From Psococerastis gibbosa (taxonomy: Eukaryota; Arthropoda; Insecta; Psocodea; Psocidae), in assembly GCA_963971405.1 (NCBI GenBank), contig OZ020484.1:53183151-53247150 (forward strand): 64,000 nucleotides of DNA, given 5' to 3'. The translations under genes and the position numbers were made by a program. This document shows, one piece after another, positions 1 through 11,834 of the stretch; position 1 is the stretch's first letter; every line of letters starts with the position of its first letter. Under the pieces are notes generated by a model. That model was not told the origin of the DNA, ran no database searches, and was given only the letters and a program-made list of their open reading frames with translations.

Positions 1-175
1 TGAAATGTTAGATAGGTTAATTAATATATTTATTATGACCCGTACCACATTTTATTTTATTAGGCCTTAGGTTGATTCACTAGAATCTACGCCCTGCCTA
101 CCGATGAGCTACCCGCAGAGCGGGGGTTGCCTAAGAGCCGTTTTTTTAACAACTACCCGCTACAAACATACCTCT
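1..175 (-). repeat. Dispersed repeat, inverted copy of 16953-17127
   Basis: Read on the minus strand, this segment matches 16953-17127 almost base for base, including the phrase around 'GGCTCTTAGGCAACCCCCGC' and the end 'CATTATAATATATTAAT'-like AT-rich stretch, with only scattered substitutions. It may continue beyond the left edge of the window. No coding potential is seen. The element type is unknown; it belongs to the family whose other end appears at 16861-16950, 38330-38515 and 62645-62815. Confidence 0.7.
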
Positions 176-189
176 TAGAATATTTTTAT

Positions 190-3100
190 GTGCCCCACTG
201 GGAAGAAAAACCGCCAACTTTTGTAATTAAATGCATATGCCTGGAAATATGAACACTTAATTTGACTGTATAGCCCTAGCAATAGGTAAAACTGCAATTA
301 TTTGAATTAATACAGGTGAAATAAGGAACAGGGGCTTTGTTTGTAAAATGGATATTCAACCATCCCGTGGCTGCAGACCGCTATCAATATGGCTGCTAGT
401 ATAGCCTGCACAAGCTAAGTACAGAGTTTTTTGACCGGGCCCAGGTATCCGCTTTGCTATGCTGCAATGTGTAAGACTTCGATATTTTTTGTGTTGATAC
501 TTATCTCTGATAGTTGGCTTATGGTTAACGGGTGCCTCGTAAGGCATATTATGGCTCCCACCGCTCCAGTTCTATTATATTTCTATGCATTCAACACTCA
601 ACGCTCAAGGTCACAACTCTCCGGCTTGGCCTTAAAGCAACTTGCTATTACGGTATACTGCACATTCTTCATAATTTCCATTTCCTTCTTTTGCCTATTA
701 ATTCCTATATCAATATTCTTAAAATATGAGTGAATTCTGTTGGATTTAAATAGCCAATATTATAGGTATTTAATAGAAAACAGCATCCAGTTGCATAGCC
801 GTAAAATTGAAGAAAATTAAAGGCCAATCTCGAATACTATACTCGCGTAAAATTGGTTCGCTAACTTGGTTAAGTTGGGCTCCTAAATTAATGTATCATG
901 GTACGCCAACTCCAAGAGCATGTACCAGGCAAATAATCCCGTATTCTTTAATTTTTTAGTGAACTTTCTTGACATGCGAAATAGGGCCTACTGTGCAGAA
1001 ATAATGTAGGCCTACGTAGGCTACGTACAGTAATAATGTTGCAGTGGAAGGTAGTGTTACGACTCCCGGGTGCCCCGCCGTATATTCCAATATTAATGCT
1101 CGTCGCTTAATTATGAGATATGGCGGCACGGGGGTGGTAATTACAATCTGCGCGCCATCACTCTTTATTTACTACGGCACTGTGTTTGTCACCTCTCCTG
1201 AGCGTTAACTAAAAACCACCAACGCCTGCAAAGTTTTGGTTAGCATTATTCGAATTTGGATGGCGCCGCCATATGCATAGAAACATAACAATGGAATTCT
1301 GACGCCAATGCTGCTATGGACGTGCACATCCAGCACCCCCTGTTTCCAAAGCATTGCTGTGTCATACAATAATCTTAACGAAACCTAAATAGGCATACAG
1401 TAGATTTAACTTTAAATTAATACAAATTCGGTTGCATACACCATAGCAAATTCCCATTTCCCATCGTACAACTGGACAACACGAACCGTACATGGATGTC
1501 ACAGGTCTGGTATATGTTAGTGTTGTATACGCTGAATTTAAATTGGGCGTGTTGTGCATATCTTATAGAATTATTGGCCAATTTTATTATCCTAACAAGT
1601 TGCTGAAATGTTTGGCTGTATGGCCTAGACAACATGCTCAATGCAATTAGATAAGGATTGCACGGAAAATCTGAGATTTGAGAGAAACGGACGTTAATTT
1701 AATGAGAGTCCCAGGTAACCGAGTTCCACCCAATTTGCTGCTTGATGAAAAGTTTTTAATTAAAAAATTAGTAGCGCAGTCGGCGAGGTCAACAGACATA
1801 TTTTCTACAGCACGTTTTACTGCAGGATTTACTGCTTATTACAACCATCAAATTGGGAATTCTGCTACGCTTGCCCACCTTACTCCATCACCGCCATATT
1901 ATACTAGTATATTAGACCGTAAAAATACAAACATACGATATGATTTGTATATACATTGTATTTATAGTTCGTTTTGATATGGGTGAAAATAATGGGCTAA
2001 ACAACAGAAAATAGGAGTAGGCCTATTTGTATACACAACAATCAAACCATAGACGTCGACTTCGATGGCAAGGTGGTAGCGTGCTTGTACTTGTACGCCA
2101 TGCGATCGGAGACTTGTCGTAACTCAACACGGGCATTAACCTACAGTGACGACTGAACAGATCCATCCAGATTCATTAAATTGTTTGTTTGAGATTAACC
2201 CTTTCAAAAAATAAAAACTTTTTTACCGCCCACATCTGCTATCGGAAAATGGTTCGGGGCCCACGGTAACCCCAGTATAGGCTTTATACCCTATTAGTAG
2301 ATCATCAATCATTCCAAAAAAAATTTGTTTCTTCAGCTTACAAAAGGAACACACACAATATTTTAGGAAAATGTCATCTTATTTCTACAAAATTGTCAAT
2401 GTGAGGAATGCAATTGGTCCCTTTGTTCAAGAATTTTGTTAATCGCTGGGTTGAACCACCTCATCTGAACAGCCGTAAATCAGGTTCTACTAGTATATTA
2501 AGTGCGTTTCTGTATTTATTTTTGACAAATAACAGCGATAAGAAGGTGCCCTCCGATATTTTCGGAGCTATGGGGCCCTAACCTAACCCATATAGTTTGA
2601 GAAGCACTGCCATATAGATTATGGATAATAATGGTAAGGTTATGAAAGGTAATAATTGTTAGGAGTTTGGCCTTGCTTCAAATTAGCATTCGGACCACAC
2701 AGAAGTTAATGCCGCAATTTTTATGCATAGTGTTGATCGTTCGGTACCTTTGAGTCTATGAAGCTCAATTTTTATGGCTAGAGAAATATGGAAGAGAAAA
2801 TATTTCAAACTGTTATCTTGAGGCTAACGCTATAAGGATACATACTCGTTATACCGTTAAAGCGTGGAGTCTGATACAAAATATGAAACGAATTACGCTC
2901 TTGTGTGTTAATATGAGTAATATATATTATATGACGCCGAGCTCCCTTGCGTTGAAACCCATCGTGCGACCGTGGCCGTAGCCCTCACCACAATGGTAGG
3001 CTATGTACGCATATACAGTATATATACAGAGTATATATCCACGTACTGGGCGCCATATTACAAATGTAATTTTAGTCCGACTGCTCACTAGCCTAAAGAA

Positions 3101-3723
3101 ACATGCCATCCCCAAAGCGGAAATAGTTTTCGTCGAAATTAAAAGTATAGAGGGAGCTTTACGACATGGCGCTATCTACGACGGCAAGAGGAAAGTTATT
3201 TGGAAAATATCGCTATCTGGCTGTTTACGGACTTGTTTTGCCGCGGATCGATGCCTGGCCTGGCGACACCGATATCCCCTACGCAGGAACGCCCTCACCT
3301 ATCTCTCTTTCTTATCTTTTCTTAAACTCCACACAACTTTCTACTTTCCCATTTTGTATAGCTCATCCTCACCACATAAGCTCTTTCAAAAGACACACAG
3401 TTTGGGACAAATCGTTTATCGCTATAAAGGGGTTTCCGCGTGCTGCTATGTACTACAATAGTAGGCCTAATAGAAAGGAGAGCAACATAGCCGGGAAAAT
3501 GTGATAATTAATTGTTCAAAATTAATCCCCAATGAATGTAAATATTGTATACTTACGAGAAATAAAGCGATGTAAAAATTAAATTATGGTTGGTAAACAG
3601 AGAATGATTATTGTTCATTATTGCATATGCTATAGGCGTAGGTGGAACCGCTTTTTTGTGGGCCCTAGTGGTAGCAACATGACAAACCGTTCAATGTCTT
3701 CTGCTTCAGAGTGGCTTAATTTT
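190..3723. other. No recognisable gene or element
   Basis: AT-rich sequence with several short open frames, the longest about 150 codons at 3003-3461 on the plus strand. None shows a recognisable motif, compositional bias or splice-site framing, and overlapping open frames occur in other phases, as expected by chance. TAGGCCTA/GTAGGC words recur (for example near 1008-1030) but form no array. Confidence 0.5.
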
Positions 3724-4600
3724 TGCTTTCCAATTTATACGTAGTATAAGGAAAGCTTTGTGAAATTTTCGATTCCGAGATTTCAACGGATTTACACGTT
3801 TTGAAGTCCCAGGAACCCAAAAAGGGGTTTTTACAAAATGTCTGTCTGTCGCTCTGTCTGTCGCTCTGTCTGTCGCTCTGTCTGTCTGTATGTCTGTCTG
3901 TGCATCGATTTCCGGGCAAACTGCTCGGTCGATTTAGATGAAATTTTGCATGTAGGTTCACAAAAAGCATACCTCGGGACCATTTTTTCTATTTGGGGCT
4001 AACTCAATTGGGGGGGGGGGGGTTATTTTCAAAAAACTCCAAAAAACGTCTAAAAAAATTATTTCTCAAAAACCGCTCCAATGATTTCTTTTAAATTCAC
4101 ATATATTGTAGTCGTTATTAATGTTAACAAAATGCGATGGGTCTCTTGCCCCTTGATAGTTTGCTTCTGGGGGTAAAAAAATAAAAATAACTCAATTTTC
4201 ATTAAAAAAAAATAATTTTCTGCGGAACCTTTCTATCGATGATTTCTACCTTCAGGTATGTTTTAGGTGTTCAATAGGATAACAAAAACGGGCAGGTTGC
4301 ATTCCCAAAAAAATATTTGCTTCTGTGCAAAAAATCATTTTTTGAGAAATTATGGAAAATTCACGCTCCAATACATTACGTGACATGTGCCATTGTTACT
4401 ACTGTTACAATGTATATTCAGTTCGTTCCAGAATATGCAATTGAGTTTTAAATGGTTTTTAATATATATAGAGGTGAACCCCCCCTCCCTCGAGGGATCT
4501 GAAATTTAACCATAGGAAAATTTCCTTATGAAATTATGCATGTCAACATCTACTAATTCATAAATTGGAAATCATGTTCGAGTAAACTCGGACCGGTTCC
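3724..4600 (+). repeat. Hairpin-end repeat family, copy 1 (near full length)
   Basis: Full-length member of a family found five times here. The left end TGCTTTCCAATTTATAC folds against GTATAAGGAAAGC just downstream, giving a terminal hairpin. The right end has TAAATTGGAAA followed by CGAGTAAACTCG, a second small hairpin, then GGACCGGTTC. Interior landmarks are a CTGTCTGT/CGCT-rich microsatellite (3838-3901), the phrase GATGAAATTTTGCATGTAGG, a G-run, and the phrase CTATCGATGATTTCTACCTT. No coding frame is conserved between copies, so it is non-autonomous. The class is undetermined; the near-inverted ends GCTTTCCAATTTAT / TAAATTGGAAA suggest a DNA transposon. Confidence 0.75.
3838..3901. repeat. 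CTGT/CGCT microsatellite inside repeat copy 1
   Basis: Imperfect array of GTCTGTCTGTCGCTCT units. A shorter version stands at the same place in copy 2 (5405-5430), so it is part of the element and its length varies between copies. Confidence 0.8.
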
Positions 4601-4857
4601 TTTTATTCGCATTTAATTGGTTAAATAATGAACGTTGCCGTTGTGCTATGCCCGCTGTACCAGAAAATATGAGAGTAAGAAATGGCCCTGAAATCCTCAA
4701 TAAACAGGATATAGTTGTGTTCATAAAATTATTTGTTAAAACTATCCACTACTGACTACAATATACCAAACATGTAATAAACATATTTAGTGCAATGGGC
4801 AGATACGGCGAAACCGCTGGGAGGCCGAATTAAATAGAGAATGACCCCGCAAGTTGA

Positions 4858-5058
4858 GAGTTGATATCATGGTGGAGGACAGTCAGAGTTGTCTGCAGAC
4901 GATGTACGACCCTACGACGAGGCCTGGAACACACGGATCATCGACACGCGCCATTCCGACAAATGGCTCAATTACGGTCATCTACTTCTGAACGCCCTCC
5001 AGACGATTTCAGCCGCATGTTTTCCAAACGGCGTGCACTTAAGTTACGGTACCTGAGG
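4858..5058 (+). pseudogene. Possible Tc1-like transposase helix-turn-helix fragment
   Basis: A 66-codon frame, richer in CpG than its surroundings and without a good ATG (it follows an in-frame stop at 4855). The translation contains CRRCTTLRR, then HAPFRQMAQLRSST and FSKRRALKLRYLR. The order 'RCTT.R... H...FR...QLR' resembles the second helix-turn-helix of Tc1-type transposases; this is a judgement by eye and no catalytic domain follows. The frame ends at CCTGAGGTAAAG, which also reads as a splice donor, so a host exon is the alternative. No inverted repeats were found around it. Confidence 0.3.
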
Positions 5059-5324
5059 TAAAGACAACTAAGCAGCGTCACAAATCTTCTGAAATAGACT
5101 CGAGATAATTGGCTTCGCATCAACCCATTCGCTGCAATGGGTTATTAGGCTAGGTAGGCCTACCTTAAAATAGTATTTTTTTTCTTTCTAAAAACTTTAT
5201 TTAGCAGGGGAAAAGAAAACATACTTCCCCATCATTTATTTCAGTTTCATGGTTAAAAAGTCACATGACTCTATAGAATGTGAGTTGTGACGTCATTTTC
5301 ATATCACCATCTTGTAATCCACAG

Positions 5325-6086
5325 CGAAAATTTCGATTCCGAGATTTCAACGGATTTACACGTTTTGATGTCCCAGGAACCCAAAACAGTGGTTTTTACG
5401 AAATGTCTGTCTGTCGCTCTGTCTGTCTGTTCATGAATTACCGGGCAAACTACTCGGTCGATTTAAATGAAATTTGGCATGTAGATTCACAAAAATCATA
5501 CCTCGGGACCATTTGTTTTATTTGGGGCTAACTCAATTTTGAGGGGTTTTTATTTTTAAAAAAGTAAAAAAAACGTCTAAAAAATTATTTCTCAAAAACG
5601 GCTTCAACGATTTCTTTTAAATTCACATATATACTGTATATTATATTGTAGTCGTTATAAATGTGAACAAAATTCGGTGGGTCACTTGCCCCTTGATAGT
5701 TTTTCTTCTAGGGGTAAAAAAATAAAAATATCTAAATTTTCATGAAAAATGACTAAAGAACTGCGGAACTTCTCTATCGATGATTTCTACCTTCAGATAT
5801 GTTTGAGGTGTTCAATAGAGTAACAGAACCAAACAGGTTGTTTTCCCAAAAAAATATTTGGTGCTGTGCAAAAAATTATTTTTGGAGAAATTATGGAAAA
5901 TTCACGCTCCAATACATTGCGTGCCCTGCTGGCATTGTTACTACTGGTACAATGTATTGGTCTGTTCGTTCCAAAATATGCAAACCATAGGGAAATTATT
6001 TGTAATGAAATGACACATATTATGTCTATCTATACTACTTTATAAATTGGAAAGCATGTTCGAGTAAACTCGGACCGGTTCTTTAA
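5325..6086 (+). repeat. Hairpin-end repeat family, copy 2 (left-truncated)
   Basis: Matches copy 1 from the phrase TTTCGATTCCGAGATTTCAA to the right end TATAAATTGGAAAGCATG and CGAGTAAACTCGGACCGG. The left terminal hairpin is missing. The interior CTGTCTGT array is shorter than in copy 1. It lies in the same orientation about 725 bp downstream of copy 1. Confidence 0.75.
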
Positions 6087-6588
6087 TATTCACTCAACCA
6101 ATTCAAGCAAAAACCATTTTGTAGCCTATTTTTGTTAACTATCATTTCCAGCATACCTCATAATTATGTTACTGTTACAATTCTGTCAAATATGTCTAGG
6201 TCCTATAAAAATTAATTTCAATAGTGAGAGTTGGCTGAAAACTCGCCCATATTGAAAATAAAGACAATTTATTTCTTCTTCAATGACAAATGTAAGCCTA
6301 TGTATTAATTAATAATTGCAGACCAAAAAGGTGTCTATGTTATTTTTATCGTTAATTGACAGATGAGTTGCAAAAGAATACCTCCACATCTACCATATAC
6401 AACTACTATACAATATTACATTTAAAAAACACAACTGCAAACAAAATTAAGGTTTTAGCTATAGTCGCAGATGTCTCCATCCAGAATGACTGAGTCAGAA
6501 AAATGGCGCGGGGTGTAACAATAATAATACAATAAGTTTATATTTTCATTAAAAGTTAAGTTACATTAATCGTTATATGCTGCAGGGC
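6087..6588. other. No recognisable gene or element
   Basis: AT-rich spacer between a hairpin-end repeat and a GC-palindrome element. No coding frame or repeat is recognised. Confidence 0.5.
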
Positions 6589-6925
6589 CAGTGGCGTAAA
6601 TAACACCCCCGCGGCCGAGGGGCGCAATTCGGCTCTCAAAAATAATAATATAATTTAGAAATCTACGTTTATTTTAATAACAATATTAAATTTCAATTTG
6701 TTGTCCATGTTCACTATAATTATGAAATTTACTAACTTTTTTTTTTTAATTTCCTCCGGTGCCCCCCTGCTTGCTGCAAAATGAATAAGCATTCCCTCGT
6801 AAGCTTTGTAAAAATCTATACTTCGTTGCTGTTCAAATGCTAGAAAACCCCACTATATACATTACACTTACATTCTCAAATTTTACCCCCGGGGGAGACC
6901 CCCGGGCCCCCTCCTTGGATTACAT
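6589..6925 (+). mobile_element. Non-autonomous hAT-like element with GC-palindrome unit
   Basis: Begins with CAGTGGCGTAAATAAC, a typical hAT-type terminus, followed by C/G-rich sequence. Within it is one copy of a roughly 145 bp unit: a GCAAAATGAATAAGCATTCC-like phrase, an AACCCCACTAT phrase, then CCCCGGGGGAGACCCCCGGG. The same unit recurs in tandem at 63430-63940 and 44880-45160. No ORF. The right end and target duplication were not resolved. Confidence 0.55.
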
Positions 6926-6929
6926 GCAC

Positions 6930-7260
6930 TATTATTTCTATTGAGTAATTTCATGGTAAATAATTTTCCTATAGTTAGATTTCCGGCATCTAAGGGGGGG
7001 GGGGGTTGTCCACCTGACGTCACTGGAGGTGAGGTAAATTCTAGATGGGTCAGACCAACAAATTACCACACAGCAATACCGTAATGGCAGGGCACGCAAT
7101 GCATTGGACCGTGAATTTTCATTTTTTCGAAAACAATTTTTTTGCACAAAACCAAATAGTTTCTTGGGAAAGCAATCTGTCCGGTTTCGTTACTCAATTT
7201 AACACCTAAAACATAAATTTCACAAAGCTTTCCTTATACTACGTATAAATTGGAAAGCAA
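6930..7260 (-). repeat. Hairpin-end repeat family, copy 3 (inverted, internally deleted)
   Basis: On the minus strand this starts with the terminal hairpin GCTTTCCAATTTATACG...GTATAAGGAAAGC (7229-7258), then jumps directly to the distal phrase TTTTAGGTGTTAAATTGAG, omitting the CTGTCTGT region seen in copies 1, 2 and 4. It continues through the CATTGCGTGCCCTGCCATTA phrase to the ATAGGAAAATTATTTACCATG phrase near 6935-6960. A G-run segment (about 6990-7030) interrupts it and may be a small separate insertion. Confidence 0.7.
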
Positions 7261-8314
7261 TAACGCTTTTGTCCGCATATCCACAAAATGTTTACTGGCT
7301 AAGTCCATTTTATGTGCCCATATGCTACCGAGTAACACCAAAACCTCTTAAGAATTCTCTAGATACAATTGAGTTCTCAAGAAAACAATTTACACTAAAT
7401 AGGATCACTATTGAATATCACTCATAACAGAAATTGAAATAATAAGACAAGGTTAAAAATTTGAAAAAAGCTCAAACTACGTTCAGTAAGTAAGTCAGTA
7501 AGTAATGTTTTAAGTCTTCGTTTGTCGGTGTTAACTCGTTGTTTTTAGATATTTTCAAAATACGAACTTCAATTGTTTAATAGTTTTTACGTAGCGGTAT
7601 GTCGGGAGTTGTAGGCAGTTGAAAGTTGGTAATGCACTGCACAACTTGAATGTTGGAAGCTGGCTCGAAAAAAAACGAAGCTGGCAATTACGAGTGGCCA
7701 TTGAGGTTTGACTTGGCTTGTCCTGAAAATGAACAAATGAATTATTATTCTTTGTCCGGCGTTTTAGCTGCATGCTGTGTCATTTAGACTTTGATTCTGT
7801 GAATTAGTGCGTGACGTGACAACTGATTGCTGATTGTCGGCCATTCGCGTATTTTTATTTCATTCAAAATGCCTACGTTTTTTTTGTTGCAAATTTTGAG
7901 CTTATAGGATTTATTTTGTCCTGGAGTGTAAAAGCGAACCCATAGGCCTGCACATATCGTATAGCCATTTTGTATTTACTGTAGCTGGTTCTATCCCAGC
8001 TTTTTAAAAAATGAAGAAAAAAGAAAGTAATAAGAAAGTTGACAGAGACAATATACTGGGGCTGACAGGTATTAAAACACTGGATATTTTGGAACCTTTT
8101 CTGGCTCAATATTTTCGGGGGGTTTTCCCTTTTCATTCAATCAATCATGTTGTTTATCTACGTTGAGGGGAGGGGCCCACGTGATATCTCGCCAATTTAC
8201 CAGCTTGATGTTTGCTCCTGGAGAGCCCGCCATCTTATTTTTCTGTCCATGCTGGATTTACTACACAGCAAGTACAGTATATAGACAGAGACAATAAATA
8301 CTCACATACAGCCA
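7261..8314. other. No recognisable gene or element
   Basis: Contains only short chance frames on the minus strand. A short GTAAGTAAGT-like run occurs near 7486-7505. No repeat membership recognised. Confidence 0.5.
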
Positions 8315-8740
8315 TGGTAGGTAGGTGAGGTTAAAATTCTACGTGGACTTCCCTTAGAGAGTCATATATAGCCTGGTAGGAGTCACTTTTAGAGATCATT
8401 TGGGCATAATTAAAAGGGAGGACTGTCATTAAGGGGAAGATGCGGTATAGTAATTTGTTTCTAGCTATGGTGAATTCAGGGCATTCCAATATAACATGCT
8501 GCATTGTGCCTTCACTTTCCCGGCAATGGCTGCAGAGAGGAGAGTATGAGCCCCGTAGGGTATGATAGATATATGCCTCAGAGAGTCCATGGTTTGTCCT
8601 CAGACGTGAGATGGTAGATAAATACATGCGGTGAGTTGGGCCAGACACATTAGCAGACCATTCGTTTTTAAGCGGTCAGGGTATAGAATAGACCTATAGA
8701 AGGAGCCAGAAGTATTGGAATTAAAGTCATTTACCCATTT
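8315..8740 (-). pseudogene. Non-LTR retrotransposon, C-terminal stub
   Basis: The translation of 8331-8660 ends a LINE polyprotein: it shows KNEWSANVSGPTHRM, then STISRLRTNHGLS and a zinc-knuckle-like LCSHCRESEGTMQHVILECP. The order 'RLRT.H ... C..C ... H...ECP' is the usual C-terminal tail of RNase-H-bearing or related non-LTR elements. In-frame stops lie upstream, so it is dead. On the minus strand the element ends with ACCTCACCTACCTACC, a short (CTAC) tail typical of LINE 3' ends. The reverse transcriptase core is absent (5' truncation). Confidence 0.7.
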
Positions 8741-8775
8741 ACCCCCCCCCCCCCCCTCCTTGGCTACGGCCATGG
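8741..8775. mobile_element. Terminus of a 'GTAGCC' MITE
   Basis: A C-run followed by CTCCTTGGCTACGGCCATGG. Reversed, this is CCATGGCCGTAGCCAAGGAG plus a G-run, matching the ends of the MITEs at 48231-48409 and 49621-49750. The partner end was not found, so this is a fragment. Confidence 0.5.
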
Positions 8776-11254
8776 TATAAGTACTAATATACAAATACAA
8801 TGTATATACATATACATACAGGTAGTCTAGGGGTATCTAGGTGAAATCAAAATTGATATTAGTTAGTTTTTAATTCTGTGTACGCCGTACGGGTATGTAG
8901 TAGGCTATAGACTCATTGTACATTATTATTTACGCCTTAACGGTATGGTATAAACAATGGCTTAAATGCAATCCCATATAGGCTATCAACAGTATTGCAA
9001 CGCAAGTTGAAACTTTCGCAATGTATTCAATTCATAAGCCGTAGGACTAGTGTTTCCATACTTTGGTCGGAAAGGCAATACAAATTAACAACTGAAGCTA
9101 CAGTGCTTTCTTGTACCTATTGTACTGCTTTACCTACGATACAATAGGCAAATTCTTTCTTCAAGCTCCAGCAGTATTGCATAGGGAGAGAGTACCGTGA
9201 AATCCTGAGTGTAACGACGATCGTCTTGGCGAAAAAGGATGCTCACTCAAAGGCAAAGATAACGAGCCGCCGCCATTGTCTAGTTACACGGGTATTGTCT
9301 GGTGCCACGGCATTTCAGTTTCACTTCCGATTACTTCATGATCCCCGGTTTTGATTGTTTCTCAAGACTATACAGATATTGTCAACTGACGATAGCAGTT
9401 TTCGCCCCCGTTTGCACTTCCAAAACCTGATAACTGCTGCTTAAAATGGCTCCTTCCTCACCTCACCATGGTTGCTGCTATTCCAATGCATGTATGCTGC
9501 AGCACTGGATGGGGGTTCCCTTAAGTAGAACATCCTGTCGAAAAATTGGTAAACCTGGATGTGTTTCGCCTTAGGCATTTCTCTTGATGGGACGGGACCG
9601 ATAGCCTCGTGCTGTCTGCCGCCTTGAACGGGGACACACTGCAGTACACGGGTACGAGCACGTATACGAAGCCATGGGCATAGCTAGTAGGGATACAGAC
9701 GATACAGTGCTTATTTGTGATAATCGATGATTTGCAGCAACCTGCTGAAGCAAAGCAAACACTGACGTTGGCTTGGTTTTTTTTTGGATTCGGCATGAGT
9801 GTGAGACGATTGTTGAGTAGCTTCCCTCCGGTAAGGCAGGCCAATGGCCATGCAAAAATTAGCCTTATTTGAGCTATCCGAACTAAATAAGGTGTAACAC
9901 AAAAACTCCCGCAAGATTAAGATTATCGAATAAGCGGAACAAAGTAGTAGTACAAGAAACGTACGGTACCCAGGACGGCAAATAACAAGGGAAAATACCA
10001 TCCACAGAAATGCATGCGTAAGGATTAATGACTGCATTGCAATATGGCTGTGGGTGGAGTCACATAAACAGACCGAATACAATTACATGCCCACTCGGGA
10101 GATAAACAAAAGATAGGCTACTCGTTCGCTGGAACAGGTTAGATCAGGAAGCAAGGGAAAATTCGGGAGCCTACTATACTGTGGCTGATCGAAAGCAGTA
10201 AGCAGTGAATGAAGTGAGGGGTGGTAAGGGGATTCCCCAGTTGAGGCAGTGATTTGCATGAGTACTCAGCACTCAGCAGTGGCTTCTAACGACGAGCATT
10301 ATTCTCAACGACTTAGTCATTAAACTCTCATGCAGATCGCATATTTTTACATTTTAATTTCATTTCTCCATTGAGCTCCAACCCATATAAATCATCACCA
10401 GTTGGCCTTAAAATGGAAGGAACTTTAAATGGAAGGACAGCCACAGCCACACCAACAATTAACATTTCTTCACATTCTTCACTCATTACTCATCGGAGGC
10501 AAATCGCTAGTCGAGCGATCCAACGCAACAATGTTGAATGTTCAGTCATGTTTTTGTCTTCTCCATCACACGGCTGCAGCCTAGTCAATTTGAATCCACC
10601 AGAACAGAGCCTATTCCAAACCGCAGCAAATTTGGTAGTGCTGTGCACAGCTTTGACTTGGGGAACATGGTGGGACATGATAATGCGCTGAGACCATACA
10701 CCTGTCAGTCTATGTGCGTGTCGAGTCTTGGTCACCTCCGAATTTATCGTGTGATTTTACCATGTTCCCAAAGCGGTTCGGAACGCACTAACTTATAATC
10801 AGGAGGTTCACCCTGTCAGCCAACTCCCCTTCTCCCTGACGTGAATAAGTCTGCCCTTAGGGTGCGTCAAGTTTAGAAACAGGCCCACTCCCCCATTAGG
10901 TTGACAGGGTTGTTTAAAAGCTGATATGCTAAAAGCAGGCGTTGGAAAGCAACAATAAAAAAAAAACACACACAACTAACATCACTGCGTCAGTCCTACT
11001 ATGCCGTTTGCAGATTAACATACCACCGGGAATACGAATAAATTATTCTCAATAAACTGTAAGGTGTCACGTGACAGGATTAAAATCATTGAACTTATCA
11101 GCGACTGTTACGTACCGGTATTCATTAATCATATGTTTTAAATATAAAAGGTAAAGAAAGCATACAGCAAATTCAAATTCATATATTAGTGGACTACAAG
11201 AATATAGGGTTGCATAGTTTTGTATAATTGAATGAAATACAAATAAACATTGGT
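8776..11254. other. No recognisable gene or element
   Basis: Overlapping minus-strand frames of 94 to 123 codons (9521-10082) and plus- and minus-strand frames at 10371-10798 show no motif, and several phases are open together. Near 10809-10915 a pair of inverted words, ACCCTGTCA and TGACAGGGT, flank about 90 bp; this is too short to call an element. Confidence 0.45.
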
Positions 11255-11292
11255 TCATTGGCGTAAATTCCCAAAATTTCTGGGGGGTCACT
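11255..11292 (+). mobile_element. Terminus of CATTGGCGTAAATTCCC hAT-like repeat
   Basis: The phrase CATTGGCGTAAATTCCCAAA followed by TTTCTGGGGGG also occurs, inverted, at 46936-46972. It is the end of a dispersed hAT-type family; the rest of the element is not recognisable. Confidence 0.5.
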
Positions 11293-11375
11293 AAACTTTA
11301 GTGCAATGACTTTATATTTATATTATACACTGTATTTTATTCCAAATTTCCTGTAACTCAGCTGTTTTATTTTTT

Positions 11376-11465
11376 TATTTCTTACTTTGACCCATGGACC
11401 ACCTGATATTTGTCTGTCGACCACTGGTGCCAGGTGGTCCATGGACCACAGGTTGGGAACCCCTG
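11376..11465 (-). mobile_element. hAT (Charlie-type) terminus, solo end
   Basis: On the minus strand it reads CAGGGGTTCCCAACCTGTGG, then TCCATGGACCACCTGG. CAGGGGTTCCCAACCTGTGG is the classical terminal inverted repeat of Charlie-like hAT elements, and GTGGTCCATGGACCAC repeats are typical subterminal sites. No matching second end was found within reach, so only a fragment is called. Confidence 0.6.
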
Positions 11466-11730
11466 ATCTAGAGACTCAAGATTCGCCCAGCCACCGCCAT
11501 TTTTATTAATAAATTTAAGTAGAAGTTTCAGTTGTCATAAAGATATGTCGCGATCAAGCCAAGCAGTGTTTACAAAGGTAATTAAATGTAATGATTTACA
11601 TAGGTAGTGCTGCATCCTGTCTTTATTATTGTTTACATTGTAGTATTATATGGTATATATAACACTGACATTAAATTAACTTTGGTTGAAGAGGTAACCT
11701 CCTCGTTATAACTGAGATTAGAGGATATGG

Positions 11731-11736
11731 AAAAAA
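11731..11736 (-). terminator. Pol III terminator of the tRNA-like gene
   Basis: On the minus strand six T residues follow the 3' end of the tRNA-like sequence after one base. A run of four or more T is the normal RNA polymerase III terminator. Confidence 0.5.
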
Positions 11737-11737
11737 C

Positions 11738-11810
11738 TGGGCTTCGCGGGATTCGAACCCACGATCCAAGCCTAACCGGGGCGTCGTCTTAACCGCTGGA
11801 CCACAAGCCC
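11738..11810 (-). tRNA. tRNA-like gene or tRNA pseudogene
   Basis: A 73-base cloverleaf on the minus strand. Acceptor GGGCTTG pairs with GAAGCCC at six of seven positions (the seventh is G-G). The A box reads TGGTCCAGCGG, the D stem is GTC/GAC, the B box is the perfect GGTTCGAATCC, and the T stem is GTGGG/CCCGC. The anticodon arm is weak: stem ACGCC/GGCTT has one mismatch, and the loop CCGGTTA has C rather than U at position 33, so the nominal anticodon GGT (Thr) is unsafe. The terminator follows directly. It could be a decayed tRNA gene or the head of a tRNA-derived SINE. No second copy was seen in the window. Confidence 0.5.
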
Positions 11811-11829
11811 CGACAAGTCCAGTAATCGA

Positions 11830-11834
11830 CAAAT
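11830..11834. repeat. Target-site duplication of the copia element, left
   Basis: CAAAT directly abuts the left LTR and is repeated exactly at 16138-16142. Five base pairs is the usual duplication for Ty1/copia integrases. Confidence 0.9.

Noticed and set aside
3003-3504. Overlapping 152- and 112-codon plus-strand frames
   Set aside because: Two phases are open together, no domain or motif is recognisable, and no splice or promoter context supports either.
3838-3901. Regularly spaced CTGTCTGT repeats resembling a CRISPR-like array
   Set aside because: Units are contiguous microsatellite steps without unique spacers, in a eukaryotic repeat; not a CRISPR.
9521-10082. Three overlapping minus-strand frames of 94-123 codons
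   Set aside because: Several phases are open at once and none shows a motif; chance is the simplest reading.
10809-10915. Short inverted words ACCCTGTCA / TGACAGGGT as a possible MITE
   Set aside because: Only nine bases match, no target duplication is visible, and no second copy exists in the window.
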